In this document: piece after piece, positions 18,229 through 26,250 of the stretch
Layout of the letters: each line of letters begins with the position of its first letter
How positions within the stretch are numbered: the first letter of the stretch is position 1
Assembly (NCBI GenBank): GCA_028282905.1
Contig: JANQGW010000085.1
Location: 1-44,906 of the forward strand
DNA length: 44,906 nt
Direction of reading: 5' to 3'
Source of the DNA: Sedimentisphaerales bacterium
GTDB taxonomy: Bacteria > Planctomycetota > Phycisphaerae > Sedimentisphaerales > Anaerohalosphaeraceae
Translations under genes and position numbers: made by a program
Notes under the pieces: generated by a model
What the model saw: only the letters and a program-made list of their open reading frames with translations
What the model was told of the DNA's origin: nothing
Databases searched by the model: none

Positions 18229-18888
18229 TTACTTACGACGACGGACAATTGTCACAACGCCGCCCAGGGCCAGCAGTACCATCGTGGCCGGTTCGGGGAT
18301 ACATTCGGTGTGAATGGTGATGCTGTCAATCATCGCGGGATAGGCCGCAATGCCGTTCTCATCAGTAAAATTTACGGTAATCGCTTCCCACGCGGGATTG
18401 GGTTCGTAGATAATCTGAAATGTTTCGGTGATCCAGCCGTCAACATAGGCATCTTCACCGAGCCATGTGACGTTTTCGCTGTACGGCTCAACGGGAATCA
18501 CATCGGCATAGACGCCGGTGTCGTAGTAGGTGACGGTCAACAGCAGTTCCTTGTAATCGCCGCCGGGATAGTTATCCAGCTCGAAATAAAGCTGGCCGTC
18601 GGCGTTGAGTTCAACCACGTTGCTGCGGTCCTGGTATTGATCCCAAATCGTCGGCATCGAAGCATCCGGATAATCGGCCCCGGTTTCATCCACCGCAAAC
18701 AAATAGGCTTCAGCCACGGGGTTGACTAAAAGGGGATCGGTTCTGACACTGTCAACCGGCATGGTATAAACGGCATCATTTTCACCCCATTGGCCGTTCC
18801 ATCCATCCCAGGTCGCCTCGATAACGCCTGCCTGTGAAAGTCCGATCAATACCATTATACACATCATTAAAAATCGCTGCTTGTTCAT
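18229..18888 (-). CDS. PEP-CTERM sorting-domain protein
   Basis: 219 residues from ATG 18888, with GGAGG six nt upstream. Signal peptide MNKQRFLMMCIMVLIGLSQA. The C-terminus is a textbook PEP-CTERM signal: PEPATMVLLALGGVVTIV followed by RRRK, i.e. the PEP motif, a membrane helix and a basic tail, which an exosortase would cleave. No exosortase gene is in this window. The mature part (about 20-195) is an acidic, aromatic beta-type domain (WDGWNGQWGEND, VTYYDTGVYADVIPVEP, WITETFQIIYEPNPAW) of no family I recognise. It precedes the phosphatase gene by 80 bp, so the two may be co-transcribed. The protein probably sits at the cell surface or in an exopolysaccharide layer. Confidence 0.85.
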   Translation of the reverse strand: MNKQRFLMMCIMVLIGLSQAGVIEATWDGWNGQWGENDAVYTMPVDSVRTDPLLVNPVAEAYLFAVDETGADYPDASMPTIWDQYQDRSNVVELNADGQLYFELDNYPGGDYKELLLTVTYYDTGVYADVIPVEPYSENVTWLGEDAYVDGWITETFQIIYEPNPAWEAITVNFTDENGIAAYPAMIDSITIHTECIPEPATMVLLALGGVVTIVRRRK

Positions 18889-19316
18889 ACACAACCTCCA
18901 TTGCTTTTAGTTATAGTTTGTTGTTTTTAAAATACTAAATGAAGATAACTTTCTGTTTAACACACTCATTAAAAAGAATCTGTTCCGTGTTTTTAAAAGA
19001 TGGAATTGAATCGTTTTATGTACCCTGATTATAAATCAATCCGTTAGGCGGGAATTAGCACAACGCAAAACTACAATTAGCCTTCGATGAAAAAAACTTT
19101 AGTGCCGAATGAAAATCTTTACTCCTATGATAACCCGTGTTGCTGCTTTTCTTTTTCCTCCTGCAGTATTTGACCTCAAGCCATTGCACTGATAATGATG
19201 AAGTTACCACCTTAGACGTCCAGACGGACTCTCATAATTTCGATTTTGGTAAGTGGTACTTTATTCTAATAATGTCAGTTACTCTGCTGTCTAAATATAA
19301 TAGTTCACAATAAAAC

Positions 19317-19354
19317 AGCTCCAGGGAAGAGGAACGCTTCATTCCCTTGGAGCT
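19317..19354 (-). terminator. Terminator-like hairpin
   Basis: AGCTCCA (19317-19323) pairs with TGGAGCT (19348-19354) and GGGAA (19324-19328) with TTCCC (19342-19346), with one bulged T. On the minus strand it is followed by GTTTTATTG. It looks like a second intrinsic terminator about 170 nt beyond the one serving the Sel1 gene. Confidence 0.5.
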
Positions 19355-19518
19355 GCCATCGGTTTGAGCGTTGCCATTGATCGGATTTAACATCACCCGC
19401 CTCTCGAAGATCAATTGCAAACGCTTCAGTGGACTCAATTATAGGTCTCTTTTCAATTTTAATACTACGAAACCGATATTTGCGATCGATGAGGGTTGGA
19501 TTAAAGAAATAATAATAG

Positions 19519-19560
19519 GCGACATCGGCCGGCCTGTGCTAATAACCGACTGGTGTCGCC
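19519..19560 (-). terminator. Probable terminator of the Sel1-repeat lipoprotein gene
   Basis: GGCGACA (19519-19525) pairs exactly with TGTCGCC (19554-19560), with further CGG/CCG pairing inside. On the minus strand it lies about 34 nt after the Sel1 gene stop and is followed by TATTATTATTTCTTT. Confidence 0.55.
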
Positions 19561-19593
19561 TTAATATTTCTGATGATGAAATGGTGTAAATGG

Positions 19594-21324
19594 TTAGTTG
19601 ACAGCAGCAAATTGAGTCTCCTGACTCAGTTGTTTGCTTTCAACCCAAGTATTTATCTGCTTATCAGCCCGCTGCTTCTCAGCAGGACTGATTTTTGAAG
19701 CGATATAAGATTGTCGCTGCTTTGCCGGTTGATGACCGTTCAATAAGGCTAAACTGTACCACTTATATGCGGCTGCATGGTTCTGTCGGATGCCTTTGCC
19801 GTATTCGTACATCTGAGCCAACTTGTATTGCGACGAAGGCAGTCCCTGCTCGGCCGCCAAAGCATAGTAATGAGCGGCCTGTTTTTCATTTTTGGCCACG
19901 CCTCGACCGCGCAGATACATGGTACCGATGTTATTTTGCGAAATCCGATGTCCCTGGTCAGCAGCACGACGAAGCCACCTGGCGGCCTCTGTGTCATCTT
20001 GTTTCACCCCTTCGCCTTTCAGATACATCATGCCCAGCCGGGCCTGCGAAAGACCAAATCCCTGCACCGCCGCACGGCGAAACCATTCAAAAGCCTCTTC
20101 ATAATTGCACTCGACCTCGATGCCTTTGTAGTACATCCAGCCCAGCGTGTATTGCGACTGCGGCACTTCGTTTTCAGCCGCCGCATGCAGCCATTTAAGA
20201 GCTTTCTGATAATTCTGCTGGACACCCTGACCATCATAATACATCAGTGCCAAATTGTTTTGGGATTCGGCATAGCTCTGGTCAGCCGCGAGCTGATACC
20301 ACTCAACCGCCTGCCTGAAGTCCTGCTTGACGCCGCGGCCTTCAAAGTACATCACTCCAAGGGTATGCTGAGCAACCGCACACCCTTGTTCTGCTGACAG
20401 CTGACAATAGTGTAAGGCCTTCTCGTAATCTCTCTGTACGCCCTTGCCGTCCAGGTACATCAACGCCAGCAGTGCCTGCGACTGGGGATGACCTTTTTGA
20501 GCCAGCGGTTCGATGTATGCCAAGGCTTTGTCAGCATCCTGCTTGACGCCACGGCCGGCCAGATACATAGCCCCCAAATTGTTTTGAGCTGGTTCAAAAC
20601 CCTGTTCGGCGGCCTTGCGGTACCACTGAGCGGCTTTAACGGGCGCGTTCATCACTCCGTGGCCTTTTTCGTACATCTGTCCCAGCGTATTTTGTGCCGG
20701 AGCATAGCCCTGATTGGCTGATTTCTTGAGCCATTTTGCGGCTTGTCGGTAATCCTGCTCCAGTTTCGTTCCCTTATAATACATCATGCCAAGTGCACAC
20801 TGCGATTCGGGATTGCCATTGAGCGCGGCACGCCTCAGCATCACAGCAGAGTTTTTACCATTTCCCAGCTCAGCGTCGCCACACAGGTTCATCACCCCCA
20901 AATTATTCCGTGCCTGGTCACAGCCTTGAGCAGCCGCAAGTTCAAACCACTTGGCAGCCTCGTCATCATTCTTTTCCACCCCAAGGCCTTTGTAATACAC
21001 CAGACCCAGGTTGTTCTGAGCCAAGGCAAATCCCTGTTCGGCAGAAAGCTGGTACCATTGAGCAGCTTTATCAGAATCGATAGTAACTCCCATCCCTTCT
21101 TCGTACATCAATCCCATGTAAAACTGAGCGCGCTGGTCACCGACCTCGGCCAGCGGCTGCCATTGCGATTTGGCTAACGTATAGTTATCATCATTAAACG
21201 CTGTCCAGCCCTTTTGGAACTGAGTAGTACAGCCGGCCGCTAAGACCGATAAAATCACTAAGACTAAACACCTTTTGATATTGCGTGTTTGATTTAACTT
21301 GTTGCTTCTGTTCGCCATAACCAT
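19594..21324 (-). CDS. Sel1-repeat lipoprotein
   Basis: 576 residues from ATG 21324 (AGGAG eight nt upstream; the TTG two codons earlier is too close to it). The N-terminus CLVLVILSVLAAGC is a lipoprotein signal with lipobox LAAGC. The rest is an uninterrupted array of 13 Sel1-like repeats of about 36 residues, each near the pattern AQ-LG-MY-GxGV-DxxxAxxWxxxAAxQG, from about residue 58 to 530. A basic C-terminal tail ends VESKQLSQETQF. Sel1/TPR solenoids bind proteins and act as scaffolds. The gene lies 163 bp after another Sel1 protein and the TonB/ExbBD operon, so a periplasmic scaffold for that machinery is plausible but unproven. It ends in a hairpin. Confidence 0.88.
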   Translation of the reverse strand: MVMANRSNKLNQTRNIKRCLVLVILSVLAAGCTTQFQKGWTAFNDDNYTLAKSQWQPLAEVGDQRAQFYMGLMYEEGMGVTIDSDKAAQWYQLSAEQGFALAQNNLGLVYYKGLGVEKNDDEAAKWFELAAAQGCDQARNNLGVMNLCGDAELGNGKNSAVMLRRAALNGNPESQCALGMMYYKGTKLEQDYRQAAKWLKKSANQGYAPAQNTLGQMYEKGHGVMNAPVKAAQWYRKAAEQGFEPAQNNLGAMYLAGRGVKQDADKALAYIEPLAQKGHPQSQALLALMYLDGKGVQRDYEKALHYCQLSAEQGCAVAQHTLGVMYFEGRGVKQDFRQAVEWYQLAADQSYAESQNNLALMYYDGQGVQQNYQKALKWLHAAAENEVPQSQYTLGWMYYKGIEVECNYEEAFEWFRRAAVQGFGLSQARLGMMYLKGEGVKQDDTEAARWLRRAADQGHRISQNNIGTMYLRGRGVAKNEKQAAHYYALAAEQGLPSSQYKLAQMYEYGKGIRQNHAAAYKWYSLALLNGHQPAKQRQSYIASKISPAEKQRADKQINTWVESKQLSQETQFAAVN

Positions 21325-21487
21325 CGTCAAGTCTCCTGATTAATTGTTCACATCAGGGCTATCGGAGGCTAATTGGAGATGGTTAAGTTAGAATTTAAAA
21401 ATCTGAGGTGAAAATGAAAAACCACAAATTTCACAAATAGAATATAATGAATTAATACAGAAATCACGGAATGACACGTAAAGTTCA

Positions 21488-22558
21488 TTACTGCGAGGCA
21501 GATTCAACTACAGCAAGCTCAAAGGAGCCAATAAAATCTTCAAATGTCGGCGATGGGGTCAATGAGGATGGATAGACACAGGTCAGGGACACGAAGTTGG
21601 CTTTCATCAGGAATACGATGCCCTCGTGAACCGACTCGACACCACCGGCTCGCGTTTCATGCCGGAAGCGAGCCGCGTTATAGCCTTTGAATTTCATATA
21701 CTTTTTCTGAACCTCATTATTTTCGGCATAGATCGCTCTTCCAATTAAATAATCGTCCAGAAGTTTGCGCTGAGACTGACGAACAGGCTCAAATGCTCTT
21801 TTATTGTAATGAAATGAAACATTGTATTTAGCACCATCATCGGAAAACGACTGGTAATGGGCACCTCGCAAGGCTGACGCACTCCGCAATTCGGTTTTGC
21901 GGGGAAGTGATGGAAACCAGATACTAAATCCGTCACTGTCTGAAGCGTACACTCCGGCACTGGTAACTTTTTGAGGAGCACAGACCGCCTCGGGATATTT
22001 TTTTGTAAACTCCCCTGCCCGCTTCTTCGCATCCGTAATTTGCTTTTCGGTCATTTTCGCGATGAGGGTTGCTTTGTCTTTTACCACATCTTTGCCGTTT
22101 TTTTCAGCCAACAGCATCCACTTGTAAGATTCCACTACATCTTTCCGGCTGCCCCTTCCTTCGGCAATCATCGCCGCCAGCATCATCTGCACACCTGCAT
22201 TGCCCTGCTGAGCGGCCTTGGTGTACCATTTAACGGCCTTGCGATCATCTTTTTTAACGGACCGCCCCTCGGCATACATCATGCCTAACGTCAATTGCGC
22301 TCCGGCATGGTCCTGGTTGGCAGCCTTGATGTACCATTTGACGGCTTCAGAGAAATCCTGTTTTACCCCCTGCCCCTCGGCGTACATAAATCCCAATAAG
22401 TACTGAGCACCCGGCTCACCGTCATTGGCCTCGTCAAGCAAAGCAGTTATCTGCGGATCATCTATAGAAGGACTGCCTTTTGCCTGGACAGGTACAAGCC
22501 CACCCAAGACAGCAATCAGCAACATCAACAGAATTTTTCTCGCAGATAATGGAAACAT
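21488..22558 (-). CDS. Secreted Sel1-repeat protein with C-terminal unassigned domain
   Basis: 356 residues with signal peptide ILLMLLIAVLGGLVPVQA. Three Sel1 repeats follow (about 46-155: AQYLLGFMYAEGQGV, AQLTLGMMYAEGRSV, VQMMLAAMIAEGRGS). A linker with KEN-GKDVVKDKATLIAKMTEKQ closes the solenoid. Residues about 205-350 form a separate domain beginning YASDSDGFSIWFPSLP and ending EDFIGSFELAVV; this looks like the small periplasmic domain that starts with an FSI-x-FP signature in many secreted proteins, but I cannot name a family. It begins 12 bp after the TPR gene stop, so it belongs to the TonB operon. A role in the periplasm is inferred from the signal peptide. Confidence 0.82.
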   Translation of the reverse strand: MFPLSARKILLMLLIAVLGGLVPVQAKGSPSIDDPQITALLDEANDGEPGAQYLLGFMYAEGQGVKQDFSEAVKWYIKAANQDHAGAQLTLGMMYAEGRSVKKDDRKAVKWYTKAAQQGNAGVQMMLAAMIAEGRGSRKDVVESYKWMLLAEKNGKDVVKDKATLIAKMTEKQITDAKKRAGEFTKKYPEAVCAPQKVTSAGVYASDSDGFSIWFPSLPRKTELRSASALRGAHYQSFSDDGAKYNVSFHYNKRAFEPVRQSQRKLLDDYLIGRAIYAENNEVQKKYMKFKGYNAARFRHETRAGGVESVHEGIVFLMKANFVSLTCVYPSSLTPSPTFEDFIGSFELAVVESASQ

Positions 22559-22570
22559 CTTGGCTCAACC

Positions 22571-23986
22571 CTATGAACGCGACTTGGCAACACGCTCAAC
22601 CTGTTCGAGATATTCCTGGATATTGGTGCGGGGCTTGATTTGCTGTGCCCGACGTAGCAACGGTAATGCCTCTGTATATTTGCCTTTTTGTACCAACAGT
22701 TGGGCATGTCGAACTTTTGCATCCGCCTCGTACTTTTCTATGCCCGCCGCCCGTTCAAAATAGAAAATGGCCTGTTCTGTATCACCGCTGCGGCCACTAT
22801 GCTGGCCCAGCAGGATCAAGGCTTCGCCGTCGAGCGGATCCAGTTCCACAATCTTCTTGAGTACCTGCACTTCTTCGTCTTCGCCGCTTCCGTCGGCCAC
22901 TGCCAGGCGAGCACGCAGTTTCAGCACATCTTTCTGTTCTTCCGTCTCAAGTTTTCCGGCAAAACGCGTTTCAATATGATCAATCACCCGGCAGGTATCG
23001 GCAAAGGCACCACGGGCAATCAGGATTTTGGCAGAGCGAATCGCACGCTGCGGATCGTAATTTTCATCTTTATCCATCGCCGCGATATAAGCATTGGTCG
23101 CCACTTCATATAACTCCTGATTGATGTAAATGTCCGCCAGCGTACTCATACTGGCGGCCGTGGATTTACCAAGCTGATCAACCAGTTCAAAGATTTCAGC
23201 GGCTTTAAGCGGCTGGTCACTGCCGATATAGGCATTGGCCTGAAGCAACCACAGGTCGGCCCGGTCGGGATTGCTCTTAATCAACTGGCCGCACAGGGCA
23301 ACCGCCTCAGAAAAACGTTCCTGCTTAAAGAAGCTTCGAGCTAATCCCATCTTCCAGTCCAGTGTCTTCGCATCCAGCAAGATGGCCAACCGATATGCGG
23401 ACTCGGCCGCCAGGTAATCTTCGGTCGATGAATATGCGTAGCCCAGCAATCCATAGGTAATCGCATCGCTGCCGCCCAGCTCTACGACACGCGTCAGTGC
23501 GGGCAGTGCCTGCTTGAAATCGCCCTGACGGACATAAATCAAGCCGAGATTACGCCAAGCACGACGAAATTTGGGATATTTTTCTACGGCGATTCTGTAT
23601 GACTGTGCAGCCGGATCTAGTTTTTCCTGCTGAAAATAGATATTTGCCAGCGTAAAATCGAAGACCGCGCTGATCGCTTCATTGCGATCCATTTCTTTTT
23701 TCAGCAGTTTGACTGCATCGTCAATTTCTTCAGCGGAAATATGCTCCATCACCTTCAGCATACTATCCCGCTCGTCTTCGGTTACGCGCGGCTCGATATC
23801 GGTTTCGGCGATATAGCTGTCTGTAAACTGCTTCTGAAATGCCGGGCTTTTCCAGATTTCCAATACAGCCGGTGTGAAACCGGATTCTGCGGCGCTGATT
23901 GCCGGAGCAAGGCCAATGACAATCATCGTTATCAGTATGTACCGCCGGAGACTCGGCGTCATTATTTTTACACTGTTTTTAAACAT
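22571..23986 (-). CDS. Periplasmic TPR-repeat protein of the TonB operon
   Basis: 471 residues from ATG 23986, which has AAGGAAA at good spacing; an in-frame ATG at 24007 overlaps the TonB stop (TAATG) and is the alternative. Signal peptide MTPSLRRYILITMIVIGLAPAISA. At least eight TPR units follow, e.g. ANIYFQQEKLDPAAQSYRIAVEKYP, NLGLIYVRQGDFKQALPALTRV, LLGYAYSSTEDYLAAESAYR and IFYFERAAGIEKYEADAKVRHAQ. In gamma-proteobacterial TonB2-type clusters a TPR protein commonly follows exbB-exbD-tonB, which matches this place. It is probably a periplasmic partner of TonB or of the receptor. Confidence 0.86.
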   Translation of the reverse strand: MFKNSVKIMTPSLRRYILITMIVIGLAPAISAAESGFTPAVLEIWKSPAFQKQFTDSYIAETDIEPRVTEDERDSMLKVMEHISAEEIDDAVKLLKKEMDRNEAISAVFDFTLANIYFQQEKLDPAAQSYRIAVEKYPKFRRAWRNLGLIYVRQGDFKQALPALTRVVELGGSDAITYGLLGYAYSSTEDYLAAESAYRLAILLDAKTLDWKMGLARSFFKQERFSEAVALCGQLIKSNPDRADLWLLQANAYIGSDQPLKAAEIFELVDQLGKSTAASMSTLADIYINQELYEVATNAYIAAMDKDENYDPQRAIRSAKILIARGAFADTCRVIDHIETRFAGKLETEEQKDVLKLRARLAVADGSGEDEEVQVLKKIVELDPLDGEALILLGQHSGRSGDTEQAIFYFERAAGIEKYEADAKVRHAQLLVQKGKYTEALPLLRRAQQIKPRTNIQEYLEQVERVAKSRS

Positions 23987-24006
23987 CTTGACTTTCCTTA
24001 TGTTCA

Positions 24007-24702
24007 TTAGCCCCGGGCCGGGAAGGTAATCGGCACACGCATCCTTGTCCGGACGGGTTTGCCGCCCCGTTTGCCGGGTTCAAATTTCCATTTCTTTATC
24101 GCCGTTAGCGCCGATTTCTCAAAGGCCGGATGTGTGGACTTCTGAATCTTGGGACTTTGCACGCGGCCATTCTCATCCAGAATAAAGATGATATACACGG
24201 TGCCGGCGCCGTTTTTCCTCGCTTCATTCACTTCCCGGGTCATGGTCGGGCTGGGTTGATAAATCACCCGCGGCTTTTGATCCAGGTCGGCAATCGAAAA
24301 TAGGGCATCGACATTTTTTTTATCCGAAACGACCGTATTCAAATTCACCGCAAAATCGCCCTGCATCCAGCCGTCACTAATACCGGGATTCATCGCCAGC
24401 GCTAACTGGTCCAGGCTCAGCGGCGGCGCTTCTTCGTTCAACTCCGGCGGGGCCTCTTCCTCTTGCTGTTCCTGCTCAATTTCTTCCTCAACCGGCGGTG
24501 GCGGCGGCGGTTCCAACTCCGCCGTATCGACTGCCTGTGCCATCAAATCCGTCGCCGGGGGCTTACTGAGCGTCTGCATCAGCGGCAGCACCAGGAAAAA
24601 CGCCAGCGTCAGGGCCGCAGCGCCAATGACCGTCATCACCGGAGTCAGGACACCCTTGATGATGCGAAGGAACAAATTTTGTTTGTATTGCTGTCGTGTC
24701 AT
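24007..24702 (-). CDS. tonB: TonB energy transducer
   Basis: 231 residues. One N-terminal membrane anchor (about 18-40, GVLTPVMTVIGAAALTLAFFLVLPL). A proline/glutamate-rich periplasmic spacer follows (about 62-95, LEPPPPPPVEEEIEQ and EEEAPPELNEEAPP), then the TonB C-terminal domain (about 150-231: EARKNGAGTVYIIFILDENG, AFEKSALTAIKKWKFEPGKR, VRTRMRVPITF). The YxxxFxPG-like element is present as KWKFEPGK. It transmits proton-motive energy from ExbB/ExbD to outer-membrane receptors. Its ATG comes 2 nt after the stop of the upstream exbD and it overlaps or abuts the TPR gene, so it is in the same operon. Confidence 0.93.
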   Translation of the reverse strand: MTRQQYKQNLFLRIIKGVLTPVMTVIGAAALTLAFFLVLPLMQTLSKPPATDLMAQAVDTAELEPPPPPPVEEEIEQEQQEEEAPPELNEEAPPLSLDQLALAMNPGISDGWMQGDFAVNLNTVVSDKKNVDALFSIADLDQKPRVIYQPSPTMTREVNEARKNGAGTVYIIFILDENGRVQSPKIQKSTHPAFEKSALTAIKKWKFEPGKRGGKPVRTRMRVPITFPARG

Positions 24703-24704
24703 AT

Positions 24705-25118
24705 TTATTTCCCGGCAGCCCGCGTGGCAACACTGACTTTTTCGGCGCCAGCCAGTTTCGCCTCGCCGACAATTCGCACCAGCAGACTGCTCTTGGCGGT
24801 TTTATCAGCCTGAATAATGACCGGTATCTGCTCTTTTTGCAGCATTCGCTTGACCAGCGGCTGAACACCGCTGACGCCAATTTCACGGCCACCGTAAACC
24901 ACTTCACCTTTGGGCGTCAGGGCCAGCAAGATGCTGGTCTTTTCCAGCCGCACTCCGGCTTTGGCTATCGGCCGTTCTACTTCGATGCCGGTTTCCTCGA
25001 CAAACGTTGTCGTCACAATAAAAAAGATCAGCAGAATAAATACACAATCCATCAGCGGGGACATATCAATCCCGGTATCACTGCTGTCATCGGATGCCAT
25101 TTCGCGAAAACGTCGCAT
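24705..25118 (-). CDS. exbD: ExbD/TolR biopolymer transport protein (copy 2)
   Basis: 137 residues. Cytoplasmic N-terminus MRRFREMASDD, one membrane helix SPLMDCVFILLIFFIVTTTF carrying the conserved ion-pathway Asp24, and a periplasmic C-terminal domain ending VVYGGREIGVSGVQPLVKRM, VPVIIQADK-like (IPVIIQADK) and LLVRIVGEAKLAGAEKV. ATG 25118 has GAGGA five nt upstream. The first 42 residues are almost identical to the other ExbD while the periplasmic parts differ strongly. It lies 22 bp after the first exbD and 2 nt before tonB. Confidence 0.93.
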   Translation of the reverse strand: MRRFREMASDDSSDTGIDMSPLMDCVFILLIFFIVTTTFVEETGIEVERPIAKAGVRLEKTSILLALTPKGEVVYGGREIGVSGVQPLVKRMLQKEQIPVIIQADKTAKSSLLVRIVGEAKLAGAEKVSVATRAAGK

Positions 25119-25140
25119 TCAATTCCTCAATTCAACATTT

Positions 25141-25554
25141 TTAACCGCTAGTTTTTCGGTCGCCGATGCTGACCTTGACCGCACCAGCCAGTCTTGCCTC
25201 ATCCACGGCTCGCATCAATAAGCCGGTCTGCGTGTTATCTTCGGCCTGAATAATGACCGGTACATCTTCGGTTCGCATCATCTGCTTGACCAATGGCTGA
25301 ATACCGCCAAAACCGATGTCCTGCTTTTCGTAAAACACCTGTCCCTTTTCGGTCAGGATCAGCTTAACACTGGTGCTGTCCTTTTGGATCATAGTGGCCG
25401 CTTGCGGCTTATCCACTTCCAGACCCGATTCTTCCACAAAGGTCGTCGTTACGATGAAAAAAATCAGCAGGATAAATACGCAGTCCATCAGCGGGGACAT
25501 GTCAATCCCGGTTTCACCGCCGTCATCGGATGCCATTTCGCGAAAACGTCCCAT
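25141..25554 (-). CDS. exbD: ExbD/TolR biopolymer transport protein (copy 1)
   Basis: 137 residues from ATG 25554 (GAGG five nt upstream). The longer frame to 25635 is rejected because it overlaps the exbB gene and adds a basic non-family extension. Layout: N-terminus MGRFREMASDD, membrane helix SPLMDCVFILLIFFIVTTTF with Asp24, and a periplasmic domain (SVKLILTEKGQVFYEKQDIG, VPVIIQAEDNTQTGLLMRAVDEARLAG). It starts 7 bp after the stop of the second exbB. The presence of two ExbDs with two ExbBs suggests a hetero-oligomeric complex or two sub-complexes. Confidence 0.93.
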   Translation of the reverse strand: MGRFREMASDDGGETGIDMSPLMDCVFILLIFFIVTTTFVEESGLEVDKPQAATMIQKDSTSVKLILTEKGQVFYEKQDIGFGGIQPLVKQMMRTEDVPVIIQAEDNTQTGLLMRAVDEARLAGAVKVSIGDRKTSG

Positions 25555-25561
25555 TGCTGCC

Positions 25562-26248
25562 TCACGCCTGTACCGCGGCGTCCATTTCCTTTTGCCGCAG
25601 TTTTTTATAAAGTTTCTGAGTACACACGGTCTCAAGGTGCAGTAAAAACGCCTTATACCTTTCCTGTTTGCGGACCAGTAAATACTGGAAAAACAACCCG
25701 GGTAATGCGATGACCAGGCCGGTTTCCGTCGTAATCAGTGCCTCAGAGATACCGCCGGCGATCATACCCATCGTTTTTTCGCCGCCGCTGCCGCTGGCTA
25801 ACGCTGAAAAGGTCGTCAGCATACCCGTCACCGTCCCCAGCAATCCCAGCAGCGGTGCGGCACTGACACAAATTTTCATGACACGCAGATCCCGGTCAAA
25901 GGGGGCGATTTCCGTTGCCCGCAATTCCTCGAAGGCCACCGCCGTATCTTTAATGGTTGGCGCACCGGTGACAAAATCCAGCATCCGTCCGATCGAACCC
26001 CTTCGCTGTTCAGGATGGTTAATCCATTTCCGCCAGGTCTTCTCACGCACAGAAGTAAACCCCTTACCAGACAGCTTGATAAACACTTTGACACCCAACC
26101 CGAACATCAGTATCGCAATAGCAGCGATGGCTACCATTGCCCAGCCGCCGGAACGCCAGATACTTAATGCCTGTTCCAGCAATGGCCCCAATGGAGTATC
26201 CATGAGATATGTCTGGAGTAACTTCAGTTGTTCGATAAACGCGTCCAT
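25562..26248 (-). CDS. exbB: ExbB/TolQ/MotA-family proton channel subunit (short form)
   Basis: 228 residues. First membrane helix at about 34-55 (GGWAMVAIAAIAILMFGLGVKVF). A cytoplasmic loop containing RGSIGRMLDFV and FEELRATEIAPFDRDLRVM follows. Then come the paired helices with the family signature APLLGLLGTVTGML (about 130-145) and GISEALITTETGLVIALPGLFF (about 165-187). This is the ordinary ExbB architecture, without extra domains. It starts 2 nt after the stop of the large ExbB-CBS gene and precedes the two exbD genes. Confidence 0.93.
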   Translation of the reverse strand: MDAFIEQLKLLQTYLMDTPLGPLLEQALSIWRSGGWAMVAIAAIAILMFGLGVKVFIKLSGKGFTSVREKTWRKWINHPEQRRGSIGRMLDFVTGAPTIKDTAVAFEELRATEIAPFDRDLRVMKICVSAAPLLGLLGTVTGMLTTFSALASGSGGEKTMGMIAGGISEALITTETGLVIALPGLFFQYLLVRKQERYKAFLLHLETVCTQKLYKKLRQKEMDAAVQA

Positions 26249-26250
26249 TC

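Larger units (their letters stand above)
18889..19593. other. Intergenic region with two terminator-like hairpins
   Basis: About 700 bp with only short unlikely frames. Hairpins at 19519-19560 and 19317-19354, both oriented for minus-strand transcripts, are listed separately. The left 200 bp should contain the promoter of the PEP-CTERM/phosphatase pair. The stretch from 19360 to 19515 lies between two terminator-like stems and could be a small RNA or a decayed gene. Confidence 0.45.

Noticed and set aside
19371-19589. Short frames on both strands between the PEP-CTERM and Sel1 genes
   Set aside because: They cross two terminator-like hairpins and have no ribosome sites; more likely untranslated sequence.
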